Shown here piece by piece: positions 1 through 8,697 of a stretch of 64,000 nucleotides of DNA (position 1 is its first letter; each line of letters begins with the position of its first letter). The stretch is from positions 1 through 64,000 of the forward strand of contig JAAELT010000350.1 in NCBI GenBank assembly GCA_024226315.1. The letters run 5' to 3'. The translations under genes and the position numbers were made by a program. The notes beneath the pieces are model-generated. The model made no database searches and was not told the DNA's origin. It saw nothing but the letters and a program-made list of their open reading frames with translations. The stretch comes from a bacterium. Lineage in GTDB: Bacteria; Acidobacteriota; Thermoanaerobaculia; Multivoradales; J023.

Positions 1-144
1 CACATCCTGGAGGAGATCGGCCGAGTCGGCCGTTTCGACGATCAGTCCGGCGCCGGGATCGCCGTACAAATCGACATCGAGGATGCCGTGGGTGTCCAGC
101 ACCAGATCAGAGAGCTGAGCGAAACGGTGGAGGAGAACCTGTGA
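1..144 (+). CDS. C-terminal fragment of a small PII-like signalling protein (partial)
   Basis: The frame is open from the first base and ends in TGA at 142-144. The visible 47 residues include GRVGRFDDQSGAGIAVQID, which resembles the end of small PII-family/SbtB-like proteins, where a G-x-G-I/V-A-F strand precedes the last helix. The C-terminal helix (about IRELSETVEENL) is amphipathic. The stop overlaps the GTG start of the next gene (GTGA), so the two are probably co-translated. PII-like proteins are cytoplasmic trimers that sense nucleotides and often sit next to transporters, and a nucleotide-binding CBS neighbour fits a signalling pair. The N-terminus lies outside the window, so the family call rests on the tail only. 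Confidence 0.5.
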   Translation, partial: HILEEIGRVGRFDDQSGAGIAVQIDIEDAVGVQHQIRELSETVEENL

Positions 145-548
145 AACCCAGGAAGATCATCCGCGTGCGAGACGTGATGGACGACCGCTTCCTCGAGCTG
201 GATGGTCTGCTGACCGTGAAAGAGGCTCTGGAAGCGGTCCAGGCGGGCGGTTCGATGCCCATCATCATCAAGAAGCGTCATGAGGACGACGAGTACGGAA
301 TCGTGGTGCGGGCCGACATCACCAAGAAGGTTCTGGCCAGGGACCGCGCTCCGGAGCGGGTGAACATCTACGAGATCATGAGCAAGCCCGTGATCTCGGT
401 CCGGCCCGACATGGACGTGCGCTACTGCGCCCGCCTGCTCGAGCGCTTCGGGATCTCCGTCGCCCCGGTGGTGGAGAACGGCGAGATCATGGGCATCGTC
501 GGTTTCAAGGCCCTGGCGTTACGCGGGCTGTTGAAGTTGCACTCCTGA
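141..548 (+). CDS. Tandem CBS-domain protein
   Basis: A 135-aa protein made almost entirely of two CBS motifs. The first (about residues 10-65) contains VRDVMDDRFLELDG and a GIVVRADI strand. The second (about 75-130) contains YEIMSKPVISVRPD, the helix ARLLERFGISVAPVV and the closing strand GEIMGIVGFKAL. Stand-alone CBS pairs form a Bateman module that binds adenine nucleotides and regulates a partner protein. The GTG start is chosen because it overlaps the upstream stop by 4 bp, indicating translational coupling with the PII-like gene. No output domain is present, so it presumably acts on another protein. The target is unknown. Confidence 0.85.
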   Translation: MKPRKIIRVRDVMDDRFLELDGLLTVKEALEAVQAGGSMPIIIKKRHEDDEYGIVVRADITKKVLARDRAPERVNIYEIMSKPVISVRPDMDVRYCARLLERFGISVAPVVENGEIMGIVGFKALALRGLLKLHS

Positions 549-551
549 CTA

Positions 552-755
552 TTACGTGTGGCGAGCGGAGCCGCGGGCTTCGCTCGCGTCAGCCAGGAGC
601 GCCGCAGGCGTATCGAGCTCGAGCGGCGGCTCGAGAACCAGAACCGAGCAGTCCACGTGTCTGAGCACTTCCTCGGCGGTGTTGCCGATGAAGAAACGCG
701 CCGTCCCGGTTCGACTCATGGTTCCCATGACCAGGAGATCCGCTCGGAGGCTGGC
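552..755 (-). pseudogene. Universal stress protein C-terminal relic
   Basis: Reading the minus strand from about 755 to the TAA at 552-554 gives a typical UspA-family tail: ADLLVMGTMSRTG, then RFFIGNTAEEVL and CSVLVLEP. This is the ATP-binding G-x2-G-x9-G(S/N) region and last strand of a Usp domain. The N-terminal half of the domain is missing. Upstream, the same frame runs straight into the TAG stop of the antiporter, and no start codon or RBS was found. It is therefore a remnant of a stress-protein gene truncated at its 5' end, lying in frame behind the antiporter. No sign of function. Confidence 0.7.
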
Positions 756-791
756 AACAGGGAAGTGGAGGCTCGATGCCGGCGCGAGGAG

Positions 792-3347
792 CTACCCCGG
801 GAACGCCTCGTAATACCGATTGAAGGCGTTGACGGTGCCGCAAATGTAGAGGTCGTCGTCGGCCGCGAGCTCGACCTCTTCCGGTCCGACGGTGACGATC
901 TCGCCTCCCCGCTCGACGGCGACAACCGTGCAGCCGGTGCGCTCGCGGATACCAGCGCGCAGGGGGTGCTTGCCGACCAGGGGACCGGCCGGGATCTTGG
1001 CGAGCTTGATGCGCGGCTGCAGCGAGACGGTCTCGCCGAGCACGTGGCGGGCGAGCATCTGGCCGGCGACCTGGCTGAGTGAGAGGGCGAAGTCGGCGCC
1101 GGCCGCGTGGATGCGCTCGACGTTGTCGAGCGTGCAGACGGCGGCGATGATCGGCACGTCGGCGGCGTAGCCACGCACCACCTTGACCGCCAGAACGGTG
1201 GCGTTGTCGCTCTCGAGCGCCAGCAGGACGGCACGGGCGGCGGTCACCGGGGCCTGATCGAGAACACTTTCGTCGAGCAGGTCGCCGACCACGTCGACGC
1301 CGGGGCGGACATCGCTGTCGACCACGCATACCTCCTCGCCAACGTCGGTCAGCAGCTCGGCCAGCTTCTGCCCGACGGCGCCGAAGCCGAGCACTACGAG
1401 CGGCCCCTCGCTCGCGATCGGCCGCGCCATCTCGCTCAGACGCCGGATGCTGTCCGGGGTGCCGGCGGCCACCAGGATCATGCCGGGGGTCAGCTCCTCG
1501 CCGGCGGCCGGTGGCGAGTGGAGCTCGTCGTCGCGCCAGCGCCCGACGATGTTGGCGCCGGTGTCGCTGCGGATCCGCGCCTCGGCGAGCGAGCTGTGGG
1601 CGAGCGGGCTGGCATCGTGGACGCGCACCTCCGCCACCTCCAGCATCTGGTCGAGCGGCTGGGTGCCGGCCACCAGCGGGTTGATCTTCGAGCTGGCGCG
1701 CGCCGCCAGTACGGCGGCGAGGATGTGGTTGGGAGTAAAGGCAATCGTAGCCCCCGCCAGCAGCGTGGCGGAGCGGCGGTTGGGGTTGCTGATCATGGCG
1801 ACGATCGGCCCGCCGAAGCCCTGTTCGCGCGCCGCCAGCGCCAGCACCGCGTTGGCGTCGTCCTCGCCGTTGAGCACCAGGGCGCGGGCCTTCTCGATGG
1901 GCGTGAGGTCGAGCCCCTGCTCGATCACCGACGCCTGCACCACCGTCTGCCCGCGGGCGTACAGGCGGTGGGCCACCGCCTCGTCTTCCTCGATCAACAC
2001 CGTGGTGATCTCGCGGCTCTCGAGGTCGCTCATCAGCACGTCGACCTCGGGACCGTGGCGGTAGATCACCACGCCGTCCTCGATCTCGGGCAGGGCCCCG
2101 GGCAGGCCCGGGGCACCCTCCAGAGCCGATTCGTCCCCGAACTTGTCGATCTGGAGCACGCCACGGGTGGCGCCCGGCCGGCGGATCGCCTTGCCCTCGA
2201 GCAGCGCGGCGCAGCCCCGTAGCGCCATGGGCGTGAACAGGTTGAGCAGGAAGCAGGTGAAAATCAACACCGAAAATGTCGGTTTCTCGATGGCGCCCCG
2301 CGCCAGTGCCAGCGACGCCAGGATGAAGGCCAGCTCGGCACGCCCGCACATACCCACGCCCACGGTCAGCGCTTCGCGTTTCGGCATCCCTATGCGCAGC
2401 GCCATGCCGCCGGCCGAGACGATCTGGCCGACGATCAACACCAGGGTCAAGATCACCAGGAAGGCCACGTCCGAGGCGCTGATGTCGAAGGTGATCGAGA
2501 AGCCCAGCGAGATGAAGAAGATCGGCCCGAGGAACGAGTAGGCGATGCCGTAGGAGCGGTCCGCCACCACCTTGACCAGGTTGGGGTGCGCCACCTTCTC
2601 CTCGAAGAACAGCCCCGCCAGGTAGGCACCCAGGATCATGTGCAGGCCGATGGCCTCGGCGAACAGGCCGGCGCCGAAGGCGACCAGCAGCACGAAGGTG
2701 AAGCCCTTGCCGCCCTCGGAGCGGAACGGTAGGGAAAGACGTGGATAGACGTAGCGCCCGAGCAGGATCGCGACGCCGAAGAAGAGCACCACCTTGGCCA
2801 GGGTGATGGGCACGTTGATCAGCTCGAACGAGCCGCCCGAGAGCATGCCGATGATCAGGCCGAAGAACACCAGGGTCAGCAGGTCGTCGATCACGCAGCT
2901 GGCCACGATCACCCGCGCCACCCGGGTGTTGGAGAGCCCCAGGTCCTTGAGGCTCTTGAGCGTGATCACCACCGCGGTGGCGGTCATCGTCAGGCCCACG
3001 AAGGTGGCGCCCACCCAGTTCAGGCCGAAGGCCGTGGCGACGCCGAAGCTGACCGTAAACGGCACGATGGCGCCCACGATCGCCACGCCCATCGAGCGCT
3101 TGAGCGCGTCCCAGAACTCGAGCGGCTGCGTCTCCACCCCGGCGTGGAACATCAGGAAGAAGATGCCGATCTCGGCCAGCAGCGTGAGCAGCTCGCCCGG
3201 CTCGATCAGCCCGAACACCGCCGGGCCCACCAGCACGCCGACGATCAGCTCCCCCATCACCGTCGGCACCCGCAGCGGGCGCAGAGTCACCGCCACCAGC
3301 CAGATGCCGGCGAGCAGAATCAGCAGGTCGAGTGCGATTTCGTGCAC
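792..3347 (-). CDS. CPA2-family cation/proton antiporter with two TrkA/RCK-type regulatory modules
   Basis: An 851-aa membrane protein. Residues about 1-390 form the 12-13 helix Na+/H+ exchanger domain of the KefB/CPA2 type; the conserved core includes TATAVVITLKSL and the intramembrane Asp pair region VASCVIDDLLTL. Residues about 430-640 are a first TrkA-N/TrkA-C unit whose dinucleotide loop is degenerate. Residues about 650-851 are a second unit with an intact Rossmann loop GFGAVGQ followed by VVDSD. It should exchange K+ or Na+ for protons across the inner membrane under nucleotide control. It is longer than typical KefB/KefC because the regulatory unit is doubled. It stands alone, and its 5' 165 bp recur at 8498-8662. 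Confidence 0.9.
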   Translation of the reverse strand: MHEIALDLLILLAGIWLVAVTLRPLRVPTVMGELIVGVLVGPAVFGLIEPGELLTLLAEIGIFFLMFHAGVETQPLEFWDALKRSMGVAIVGAIVPFTVSFGVATAFGLNWVGATFVGLTMTATAVVITLKSLKDLGLSNTRVARVIVASCVIDDLLTLVFFGLIIGMLSGGSFELINVPITLAKVVLFFGVAILLGRYVYPRLSLPFRSEGGKGFTFVLLVAFGAGLFAEAIGLHMILGAYLAGLFFEEKVAHPNLVKVVADRSYGIAYSFLGPIFFISLGFSITFDISASDVAFLVILTLVLIVGQIVSAGGMALRIGMPKREALTVGVGMCGRAELAFILASLALARGAIEKPTFSVLIFTCFLLNLFTPMALRGCAALLEGKAIRRPGATRGVLQIDKFGDESALEGAPGLPGALPEIEDGVVIYRHGPEVDVLMSDLESREITTVLIEEDEAVAHRLYARGQTVVQASVIEQGLDLTPIEKARALVLNGEDDANAVLALAAREQGFGGPIVAMISNPNRRSATLLAGATIAFTPNHILAAVLAARASSKINPLVAGTQPLDQMLEVAEVRVHDASPLAHSSLAEARIRSDTGANIVGRWRDDELHSPPAAGEELTPGMILVAAGTPDSIRRLSEMARPIASEGPLVVLGFGAVGQKLAELLTDVGEEVCVVDSDVRPGVDVVGDLLDESVLDQAPVTAARAVLLALESDNATVLAVKVVRGYAADVPIIAAVCTLDNVERIHAAGADFALSLSQVAGQMLARHVLGETVSLQPRIKLAKIPAGPLVGKHPLRAGIRERTGCTVVAVERGGEIVTVGPEEVELAADDDLYICGTVNAFNRYYEAFPG

Positions 3348-3493
3348 GGGCCGATTGCTCCGTAGCCACTCCGTGAATGGTCGGTTCCGGCCGCTATTCT
3401 AAACCGACGACTCGAAGTGTGCCGCCGAAATCGGAGCCTTCTGGCGCGCAGATGTCCCCCTGAGCCCTCCAGCTCGGGCGTCAATGGCAAGAG

Positions 3494-3530
3494 TGCCCGC
3501 CCAGAACATTCCGAACGCCCCGGGCGGGCA
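3494..3530 (-). terminator. GC-rich hairpin downstream of the 628-aa gene
   Basis: Perfect 9-bp arms (tgcccgccc at 3494-3502 and gggcgggca at 3522-3530) with a 19-nt loop lie just past the stop codon at 3545. No clear U-run follows, so it could be a transcript-end hairpin rather than a classical intrinsic terminator. Confidence 0.35.
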
Positions 3531-3544
3531 GACGATCAGCGGCT

Positions 3545-5431
3545 CTACGGTTCGTAGTAGAACGTGGTGTGGACGTGCTGATCGTCCATGACGTTGTCTC
3601 CGGTGTGGAGCCGCAGCCACGTCCTCAGCGTCACCAGGTAGGTGCACTTGTGCAGCACGTTGGAGCCGCTGTTGGGCACCGCCAGGGCGGCGTTGTGGAG
3701 ATGCGTGATCGCCGCGCTGGTGTTGCCGCTGAGCGGCAGCGGCGGGTCGCTGAGGTTGACGTTGTAGACCCCGTCGTTGCTCTTGACCCGGATGCTCACG
3801 TCGCGCAGGTGCGGGTGGTGCACGGTGTAGGCGACGTGGATACTGCCGGTGAGCGGGCTGCAGGAGGTGGTCTCCAGGTGCTCCTTCATCGCCAGCAGGC
3901 CGACCCTGGGGTTATTGTTCATCACCAGCGCGTTGACGGTGGTGCCGTCACCCAGCATCGGCCCGAAGGTGTTGGTCGCTTTGTCGATCACCTCGCGGAC
4001 CTCGAAACGGATGGCGAACTTCTCGACGCCGATACGATCGCCGGCGGGAACCGCGTCGCCCGGATCGAGACCGGCGAGCGGCACGTTGGGCTCGGTGGTG
4101 AGATTGCGGGTGTTGATGCTCATCAGCCCGTCGGTGTCCACGAACACGAAATCCGGGATGTCGAGCGGGCTGAGCGTGGAATCCTCGATGAACGTACGCT
4201 CGATCGACTTGTTGACGTCGAGCCAGCCGTCGGGATCCAGATCGCCCAGCTTGGCTTTCACGTCGACGATCTTGAAGGGCGAGAAGCGCACCATCTGGCA
4301 CACCTTGATGCTGGCAAAGAGATTCTCGTCGGGCGCCTTGCCGACCACCCGGGTGAAGTTGGCGGCGGCGACCGGCGGGTCGCTGTTGGCGGCGGTCGTG
4401 TCGCTCACCAGGAAGCGGTACTCGATCGGGTTGCCGGCGACGGTCTCGAGAGCCGCGCTGCCGGTCATGCGGATCGTGCGCCACAAGGCGTATTTCGGCG
4501 TATCGGCGTAACCATCGTCGTCGAAGTCGTTGAGGCTGCCGCCGTCGGGAATGGTGAAGTCGGTACCGATGCCGGTCCAGATGCTGGGCACCACCGGACC
4601 GTCTTCTTCCACCTGCACGTCGACGCACAGGTCGATACAGGCGCAGACGCCGCGGTCGGCGCGGCCGGCGGCGCGCCCGGCCGAGGACGGCTCGTCGAGC
4701 AGCACGTTGCTATCGTCGTCCTCGATCTTGAAGTAAACGTCCGGACCGCCGAACAGCTCGATGTCGATGAACGGGGCCTGGCGATACGCGTCGCCGGGAT
4801 AGTCGATGCGGTAGATGCCGCTCGCCGAGGTCTTGTCGCTGCCCAGCGTGTCGTGCTCGACCCAGTCGACGTCGAAGGCGGTGACCGTGACGTCGCCGAT
4901 CGCGACGCTGGGATTGGCGCAGGCGGTGACTTTGCCGGCGATCGTCCAGGCGTCGGCGGCCCGCTTGAGCCGGCACCACAGATATTGGGGGATGACCAGC
5001 TTGAGCACGAAGCCCTCTTCGGAAGCGACCGGCAGGAAGGTGCCGAGGAAGAAGACCCGCCTCCCGGGCAGCTTCTTCCAGGCCGGCTCGTGCTCGGGCA
5101 GGGGGACGCGATCGATGACCACGTAGACGTCGACCGGGCCTCCCTGGTAGTCGGGATTCCGCAGGCAGAACCAGCCGTCCTCCCGGGTCTCGCCTTCGAG
5201 GACGAGTCGTTCGCCGTCGAGCTTGGCCTGGAGCTCGTCCTCGTTCAATCGTTTGAGGCCCGGTTTCGCGGCCTGGGCGTTGTCGGCGGTGGCGATGGCC
5301 TCGCCGGTGACCTCGCGCTCCGAAGCGACAGCGTAGATCCTGGCCCGACCGACCCGGTCCATGATCCCGTGTTTCCCACAGATCAGACCGTAGAGGTAGC
5401 CCTGGATGGTACAAATCTGCTGTTCGCTCAT
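3545..5431 (-). CDS. Large modular protein of a radical SAM cassette (function unknown)
   Basis: A 628-aa protein without an obvious signal peptide or membrane helix. The ATG at 5431 is preferred because AAAGGAGG sits 6 nt upstream; a GTG directly before it is possible. The N-terminal segment ICTIQGYLYGLICGKHGI is Cys/Gly-rich. Residues about 30-250 contain two beta-rich segments resembling carboxypeptidase-regulatory/transthyretin-like folds (for example ASGIYRIDYPGDAYRQAPF). A Cys-rich ADRGVCACIDLCVDVQ stretch follows, then a long beta-rich C-terminal half with many Asp/Gly turns such as DFDDDGYAD and LDPDGWLDV. It is the last gene of a three-gene minus-strand cassette behind a SPASM radical SAM enzyme, so it may be that enzyme's substrate, carrier or effector. 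No enzymatic motif was recognised. Confidence 0.7.
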   Translation of the reverse strand: MSEQQICTIQGYLYGLICGKHGIMDRVGRARIYAVASEREVTGEAIATADNAQAAKPGLKRLNEDELQAKLDGERLVLEGETREDGWFCLRNPDYQGGPVDVYVVIDRVPLPEHEPAWKKLPGRRVFFLGTFLPVASEEGFVLKLVIPQYLWCRLKRAADAWTIAGKVTACANPSVAIGDVTVTAFDVDWVEHDTLGSDKTSASGIYRIDYPGDAYRQAPFIDIELFGGPDVYFKIEDDDSNVLLDEPSSAGRAAGRADRGVCACIDLCVDVQVEEDGPVVPSIWTGIGTDFTIPDGGSLNDFDDDGYADTPKYALWRTIRMTGSAALETVAGNPIEYRFLVSDTTAANSDPPVAAANFTRVVGKAPDENLFASIKVCQMVRFSPFKIVDVKAKLGDLDPDGWLDVNKSIERTFIEDSTLSPLDIPDFVFVDTDGLMSINTRNLTTEPNVPLAGLDPGDAVPAGDRIGVEKFAIRFEVREVIDKATNTFGPMLGDGTTVNALVMNNNPRVGLLAMKEHLETTSCSPLTGSIHVAYTVHHPHLRDVSIRVKSNDGVYNVNLSDPPLPLSGNTSAAITHLHNAALAVPNSGSNVLHKCTYLVTLRTWLRLHTGDNVMDDQHVHTTFYYEP

Positions 5432-5525
5432 CACAATCCTCCTTTTCAGTCAACGAAGGTGAACTTCCACTTTCCACTCTCGGTCAGCGGACGCATCTAC
5501 AACACCTATCGAGGCGCAGGCCGGC

Positions 5526-6587
5526 TCAGTTTGCCGCACCGGCCTGATTGCGGCTGCAGAACTGGCTTTCGTATAGAGATCCTCCCGCAAAGAAATTCGA
5601 GGCCCGGCATCCACCGTGGCAGACCTCGCCCAGGCCGCAAACCTCGCACTTGCCAGTCAACATTTCGGGTTCGAACGTCCGGTTGTAGGCGAAGCACGAT
5701 TCGTCGCTCCAGATGTCAGTGAGACTTCTCTCCCTGACGTTGCCCTCGATGAAGACGTCGTCGTACAGAGCTCCGCAGCCCTTGACGTTGCCGACGCTGT
5801 CGATGAAGAGACCCGTGATCCCCGCCTGACAACCTTCCCAGCAGCAGATCGCCGTCCTTCTCCCTCGAATATAGCTTTCGTTCTGATCGAAGTAGCCGAT
5901 GTTGTCCGCGGCGACCACGGCCATTCTACGCTCTCGATTCTTCTTTCTGATGAAACGGGTGATCGACGGAATCTTCTGCGGATCGATGACCAGCGTTCTG
6001 TTGCCCGCCATATTACCCATCGGGTTCACCAGCTGGAGCTGCCAGAGCTCCACATGGTGCTCCACCAGAAAATCATACATAGGCTCCAGATCGTCGTAGT
6101 TGAAAGCGAGCAGACTGGTAACGACACCGCTGGGAATCCCTTCTTGCCACAACAGGTCCAGAGCCTTCGTCACCTGGGCGAAGCCATCCGGCCGGCGGCG
6201 GATCCTGACGTGATTCTCCTCCATGCCGTCGATCGAAATGCCGACGTTGGCGAGCCTGGCATGTTTGATCTGCCGAATGTGGACCTTCCCCATTCGGTAG
6301 CCGTTGGTCATGATATTGACGGTCACGCCGGCATCGGCCAGATGCCGCGCGATCTTCTCCCAGCCTTTGTACATGAACACTTCACCGCCAATGAACGTCA
6401 GCTCCTGGCAGCCCAGGAGAGCGATCTCACCGGCAACACGCATGCACTCGTCCAGCGCCAATTCGTTCTTTCTCGCCGCCCCTGCCCTGGAACCGCAATG
6501 CAAACAATTCATGTTGCATCTCAACGTCAATTCCCAGAGGCACGACAGCAGATCGTACCGCGGCCGCCTCGGCTCCGCTTGCTTCAT
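5526..6587 (-). CDS. Radical SAM/SPASM-domain enzyme (peptide- or protein-maturase type)
   Basis: A 353-aa enzyme. The radical SAM cluster motif CNMNCLHC lies at about residues 24-31, followed by the glycine-rich SAM-binding segment TFIGGEVFMY and the strand VGISIDG. The C-terminal part is a SPASM extension with many cysteines: CCWEGCQAG, VKGCGALYDD, GKCEVCGLGEVCHGGCRAS and a final CSRN. Such extensions hold auxiliary 4Fe-4S clusters in enzymes that modify ribosomal peptides or proteins (PqqE, MftC and AnSME relatives). The ATG at 6587 follows GGAGGA. It sits 76 bp after a 106-aa gene and 94 bp before the 628-aa gene, all on one strand, consistent with one transcript. The reaction and substrate are not deducible from sequence alone. 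Confidence 0.85.
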   Translation of the reverse strand: MKQAEPRRPRYDLLSCLWELTLRCNMNCLHCGSRAGAARKNELALDECMRVAGEIALLGCQELTFIGGEVFMYKGWEKIARHLADAGVTVNIMTNGYRMGKVHIRQIKHARLANVGISIDGMEENHVRIRRRPDGFAQVTKALDLLWQEGIPSGVVTSLLAFNYDDLEPMYDFLVEHHVELWQLQLVNPMGNMAGNRTLVIDPQKIPSITRFIRKKNRERRMAVVAADNIGYFDQNESYIRGRRTAICCWEGCQAGITGLFIDSVGNVKGCGALYDDVFIEGNVRERSLTDIWSDESCFAYNRTFEPEMLTGKCEVCGLGEVCHGGCRASNFFAGGSLYESQFCSRNQAGAAN

Positions 6588-6663
6588 GGCAATCCTCCGC
6601 AGGGCTCGGCCCTCCCGCTCCACCTCGTGGGCGGAAGGGCGCGAACCGAAACTCCGCTGCCGG

Positions 6664-6984
6664 CTACATATAGAACTTCACGGCGCCGGTCTCGAGGTCC
6701 TTCTCCGTCACGTTGACCATGGAAAAGTCTTCTCGAACACCGGTCTCGGCGCTCACCTGATACATCTGTTCGTCCGTCAGCGGCAGGACCCAGTCATTCA
6801 AACGTATCCCTTGCGCCGGAATCTTGTACGAGGCGTGGCACTTACCTTTCTTGTACTCCATGTCCATGACGGCTACTTCTCGCCCTCCGTCCGGCAGCAG
6901 GGCCTCACTGGTGAATTCTCTCACCATTCTCTTCTGCCACGACGTCAGGTAGACCTTCAGGTGCTTGGGGATTTCTTCTCTCAT
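6664..6984 (-). CDS. 106-aa protein, candidate substrate or partner of the radical SAM enzyme
   Basis: First gene of the radical SAM cassette, with AGGAGA ahead of its ATG. The protein is soluble, with an acidic/basic N-terminal helix (KHLKVYLTSWQKRMVREF), a central beta-like part and a C-terminal tail ending AVKFYM. A single Cys lies in the middle (GKCHASYK). It has no leader-like double-Gly site and no repeated core, so it does not look like a classical RiPP precursor. However, its size, position directly before the maturase and conserved-looking aromatic C-terminus would suit either a precursor or a recognition-element-type partner. I do not recognise the family. Confidence 0.65.
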   Translation of the reverse strand: MREEIPKHLKVYLTSWQKRMVREFTSEALLPDGGREVAVMDMEYKKGKCHASYKIPAQGIRLNDWVLPLTDEQMYQVSAETGVREDFSMVNVTEKDLETGAVKFYM

Positions 6985-7308
6985 TGCCCATCTCCTCTTT
7001 TCTTTCGCGTACCAGTTCTTCGTTCGGATCCCCTTTTCACAGAGGATCCGTTCCTACACATTCAGCCAGAACCTTACGGTTCTGGAGATTCGGTCGTGGA
7101 GCTGGTTGCGGAGAGGCAAGGCCTTCGGCTTCGCGTCCCGGAACCACCCGGGAGGGCTGGCCGTTTCGAAGTCCATACTACCCCTACACGTTAACCGTAC
7201 TCACTGCTCGATGCGACGGGACCACCCAGTTGGGCGGGTAACGGGTACATTTTCGGGTGGGATGAGGTGCGCAAGCAGGTAAGATGAGCCATCCAGGAGA
7301 AGCCAAGC
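6985..7308. promoter_or_regulatory. Intergenic region with two inverted repeats upstream of the radical SAM cassette
   Basis: This 324-bp gap has no convincing gene. It holds a perfect 8-bp inverted repeat (ccagaacc/ggttctgg, 7066-7085, 4-nt loop) and a 7-bp repeat (cggatcc/ggatccg, 7025-7050). Both lie 40-100 bp upstream of the 106-aa start, where an operator or transcript hairpin would act. No clear -35/-10 pair or sigma-54 signature was found. Confidence 0.35.
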
Positions 7309-8497
7309 TTGATCAGTCAGACCATCGCGGGCTACGAGGTGCTCGAAGAGCTCGGCGCGGGCGGCATGGGCGTGGTCTACAGGGCCCGACACACCCGCCT
7401 GCGGCGGCTGGTCGCGCTCAAGCGCCTGCCCCCGGAGCAGGTCGCCGACGAAGGCCGAAGACGTCGCTTCCTGCGCGAGGCGCGGGCCGCGTCGGCGCTC
7501 GATCATCCGGGCATCGTGACCATCCACGACATCGTCTCCCACGACGGCGCCGACGTCATCGTCATGGAGCTGATCGAGGGCGAGCCGCTGCACCGGCGGA
7601 TCCCGCCCGACGGTCTGCTCTGGCGCGAAGCGGCCGGCTCGCCATCGAGCTCGCCGAGGCGATGGCCGCCGCCCACGAGGCAGGCATCGTCCACCGCGTC
7701 AAGCCCGCCAACGTGATGGTGACGGCCGGCGGCCGGGGCGCCCGGACCGCAAGGGGTCGGGCCGCGAGGGGTCGGATCAAAGTCCTCGACTTCGGCATCG
7801 TCAAGCTGATGCCGGGCCACGACGGTCCAGGCGACAGGTCGGGTGGTGAACAGGTTCAGCAGGTCGGCGGCACCGAGAGCGCCGTCGCGAAGCTCACCGA
7901 GCTCGGCGGTCGCCTGGGAACGCGCGCCTACATGGCGCCGGAGCAGCTGCTCGACGAGCCGGTCTACAAGCGGGCGGACGTCTTCGCGTTCGGCATCCTG
8001 GTCTACGAGATGCTGACCGGTCAGCGGCCCTTCCGTGGCCTCAATCCGATCACGCTCGCCGACGACATCCTGCACGGCGATCCGCGGTCCGTCCGCGAGA
8101 GCGAGCGGCCGCCGAAGACACCATCCTGGGCTGGCGCCCGGCGGCGGGGCAGGAAATCCCCAACCGGCCTCACTGGCGGCTCGTCGACAAGCTGGGCGAG
8201 GGGGGCTTCGGCGAGGTCTGGCTCGCCCGTCACCAGAAGACCTCCGAGCGCCGGGTCTTCAAGTTCTGCTACGAGGCGCAGCGGCTGCGCTCGCTGCAGC
8301 GCGAGATCACGGTCTTTCGCCTGCTGAAGGAGGAGCTCGGCGAGCGCGACGACATCGTCCGCCTGATCGACTGGAACCTCGACGAGGCACCGTACTTCAT
8401 CGAGTCGGCCTACACCGAGGGCGGCAGCCTGGTCGACTGGTCGGCGGCCCGGGGCGGCATCGCCGAGGTCGACCTCGGAGAGCGCCTGGAGATCAGT
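7309..8497 (+). pseudogene. Decayed Ser/Thr protein kinase locus (two kinase-domain relics in three frames)
   Basis: A TTG at 7309 with AGGAG upstream opens a PknB-like kinase N-lobe (ELGAGGMGVVYRARH, then LVALKRL). Near 7630-7640 the frame shifts and continues as AIELAEAMAAAHEAGIVH. The catalytic loop reads HRVKPAN instead of HRDxKPxN, so the catalytic Asp codon is missing, although DFG and the MAPEQ region follow. After about 8110 a second kinase N-lobe starts in the third frame (VDKLGEGGFGEVWLARH and VFKFCYE) and is cut at about 8497 by the antiporter copy. The frameshift, the lost catalytic residue and the truncation all indicate a dead locus. Confidence 0.85.
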
Positions 8498-8662
8498 GTG
8501 AGCAGCTCGCCCGGCTCGATCCACCCGAACACCGCCGGCCCCACCAGCACCCCGACGATCAGCTCGCCCATCACCGTCGGCACCCGCAGCGGGCGCAGCG
8601 TCACCGCCACCAGCCAGATGCCGGCGAGCAGAATCAGCAGGCCGAGTGCGATTTCGTGCACG
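8498..8662 (-). repeat. Partial copy of the antiporter gene 5' end
   Basis: 165 bp that match 3184-3348 with about seven mismatches by my reading. On the minus strand it encodes MHEIALGLLILLAGIWLVAV and onward, for about 55 residues nearly identical to the first 55 of the antiporter, then runs into unrelated kinase-relic sequence. It is an incomplete, non-functional duplicate that truncates the second kinase relic. Confidence 0.9.
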
Positions 8663-8697
8663 AGGACGAAACTCCGTGGATGTTCGAATCTCCTCGA

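Noticed and set aside
589..3369. Long minus-strand frame overlapping the antiporter in another phase
   Set aside because: Arg/Gly/Asp-rich shadow of the antiporter, with no membrane pattern or motif.
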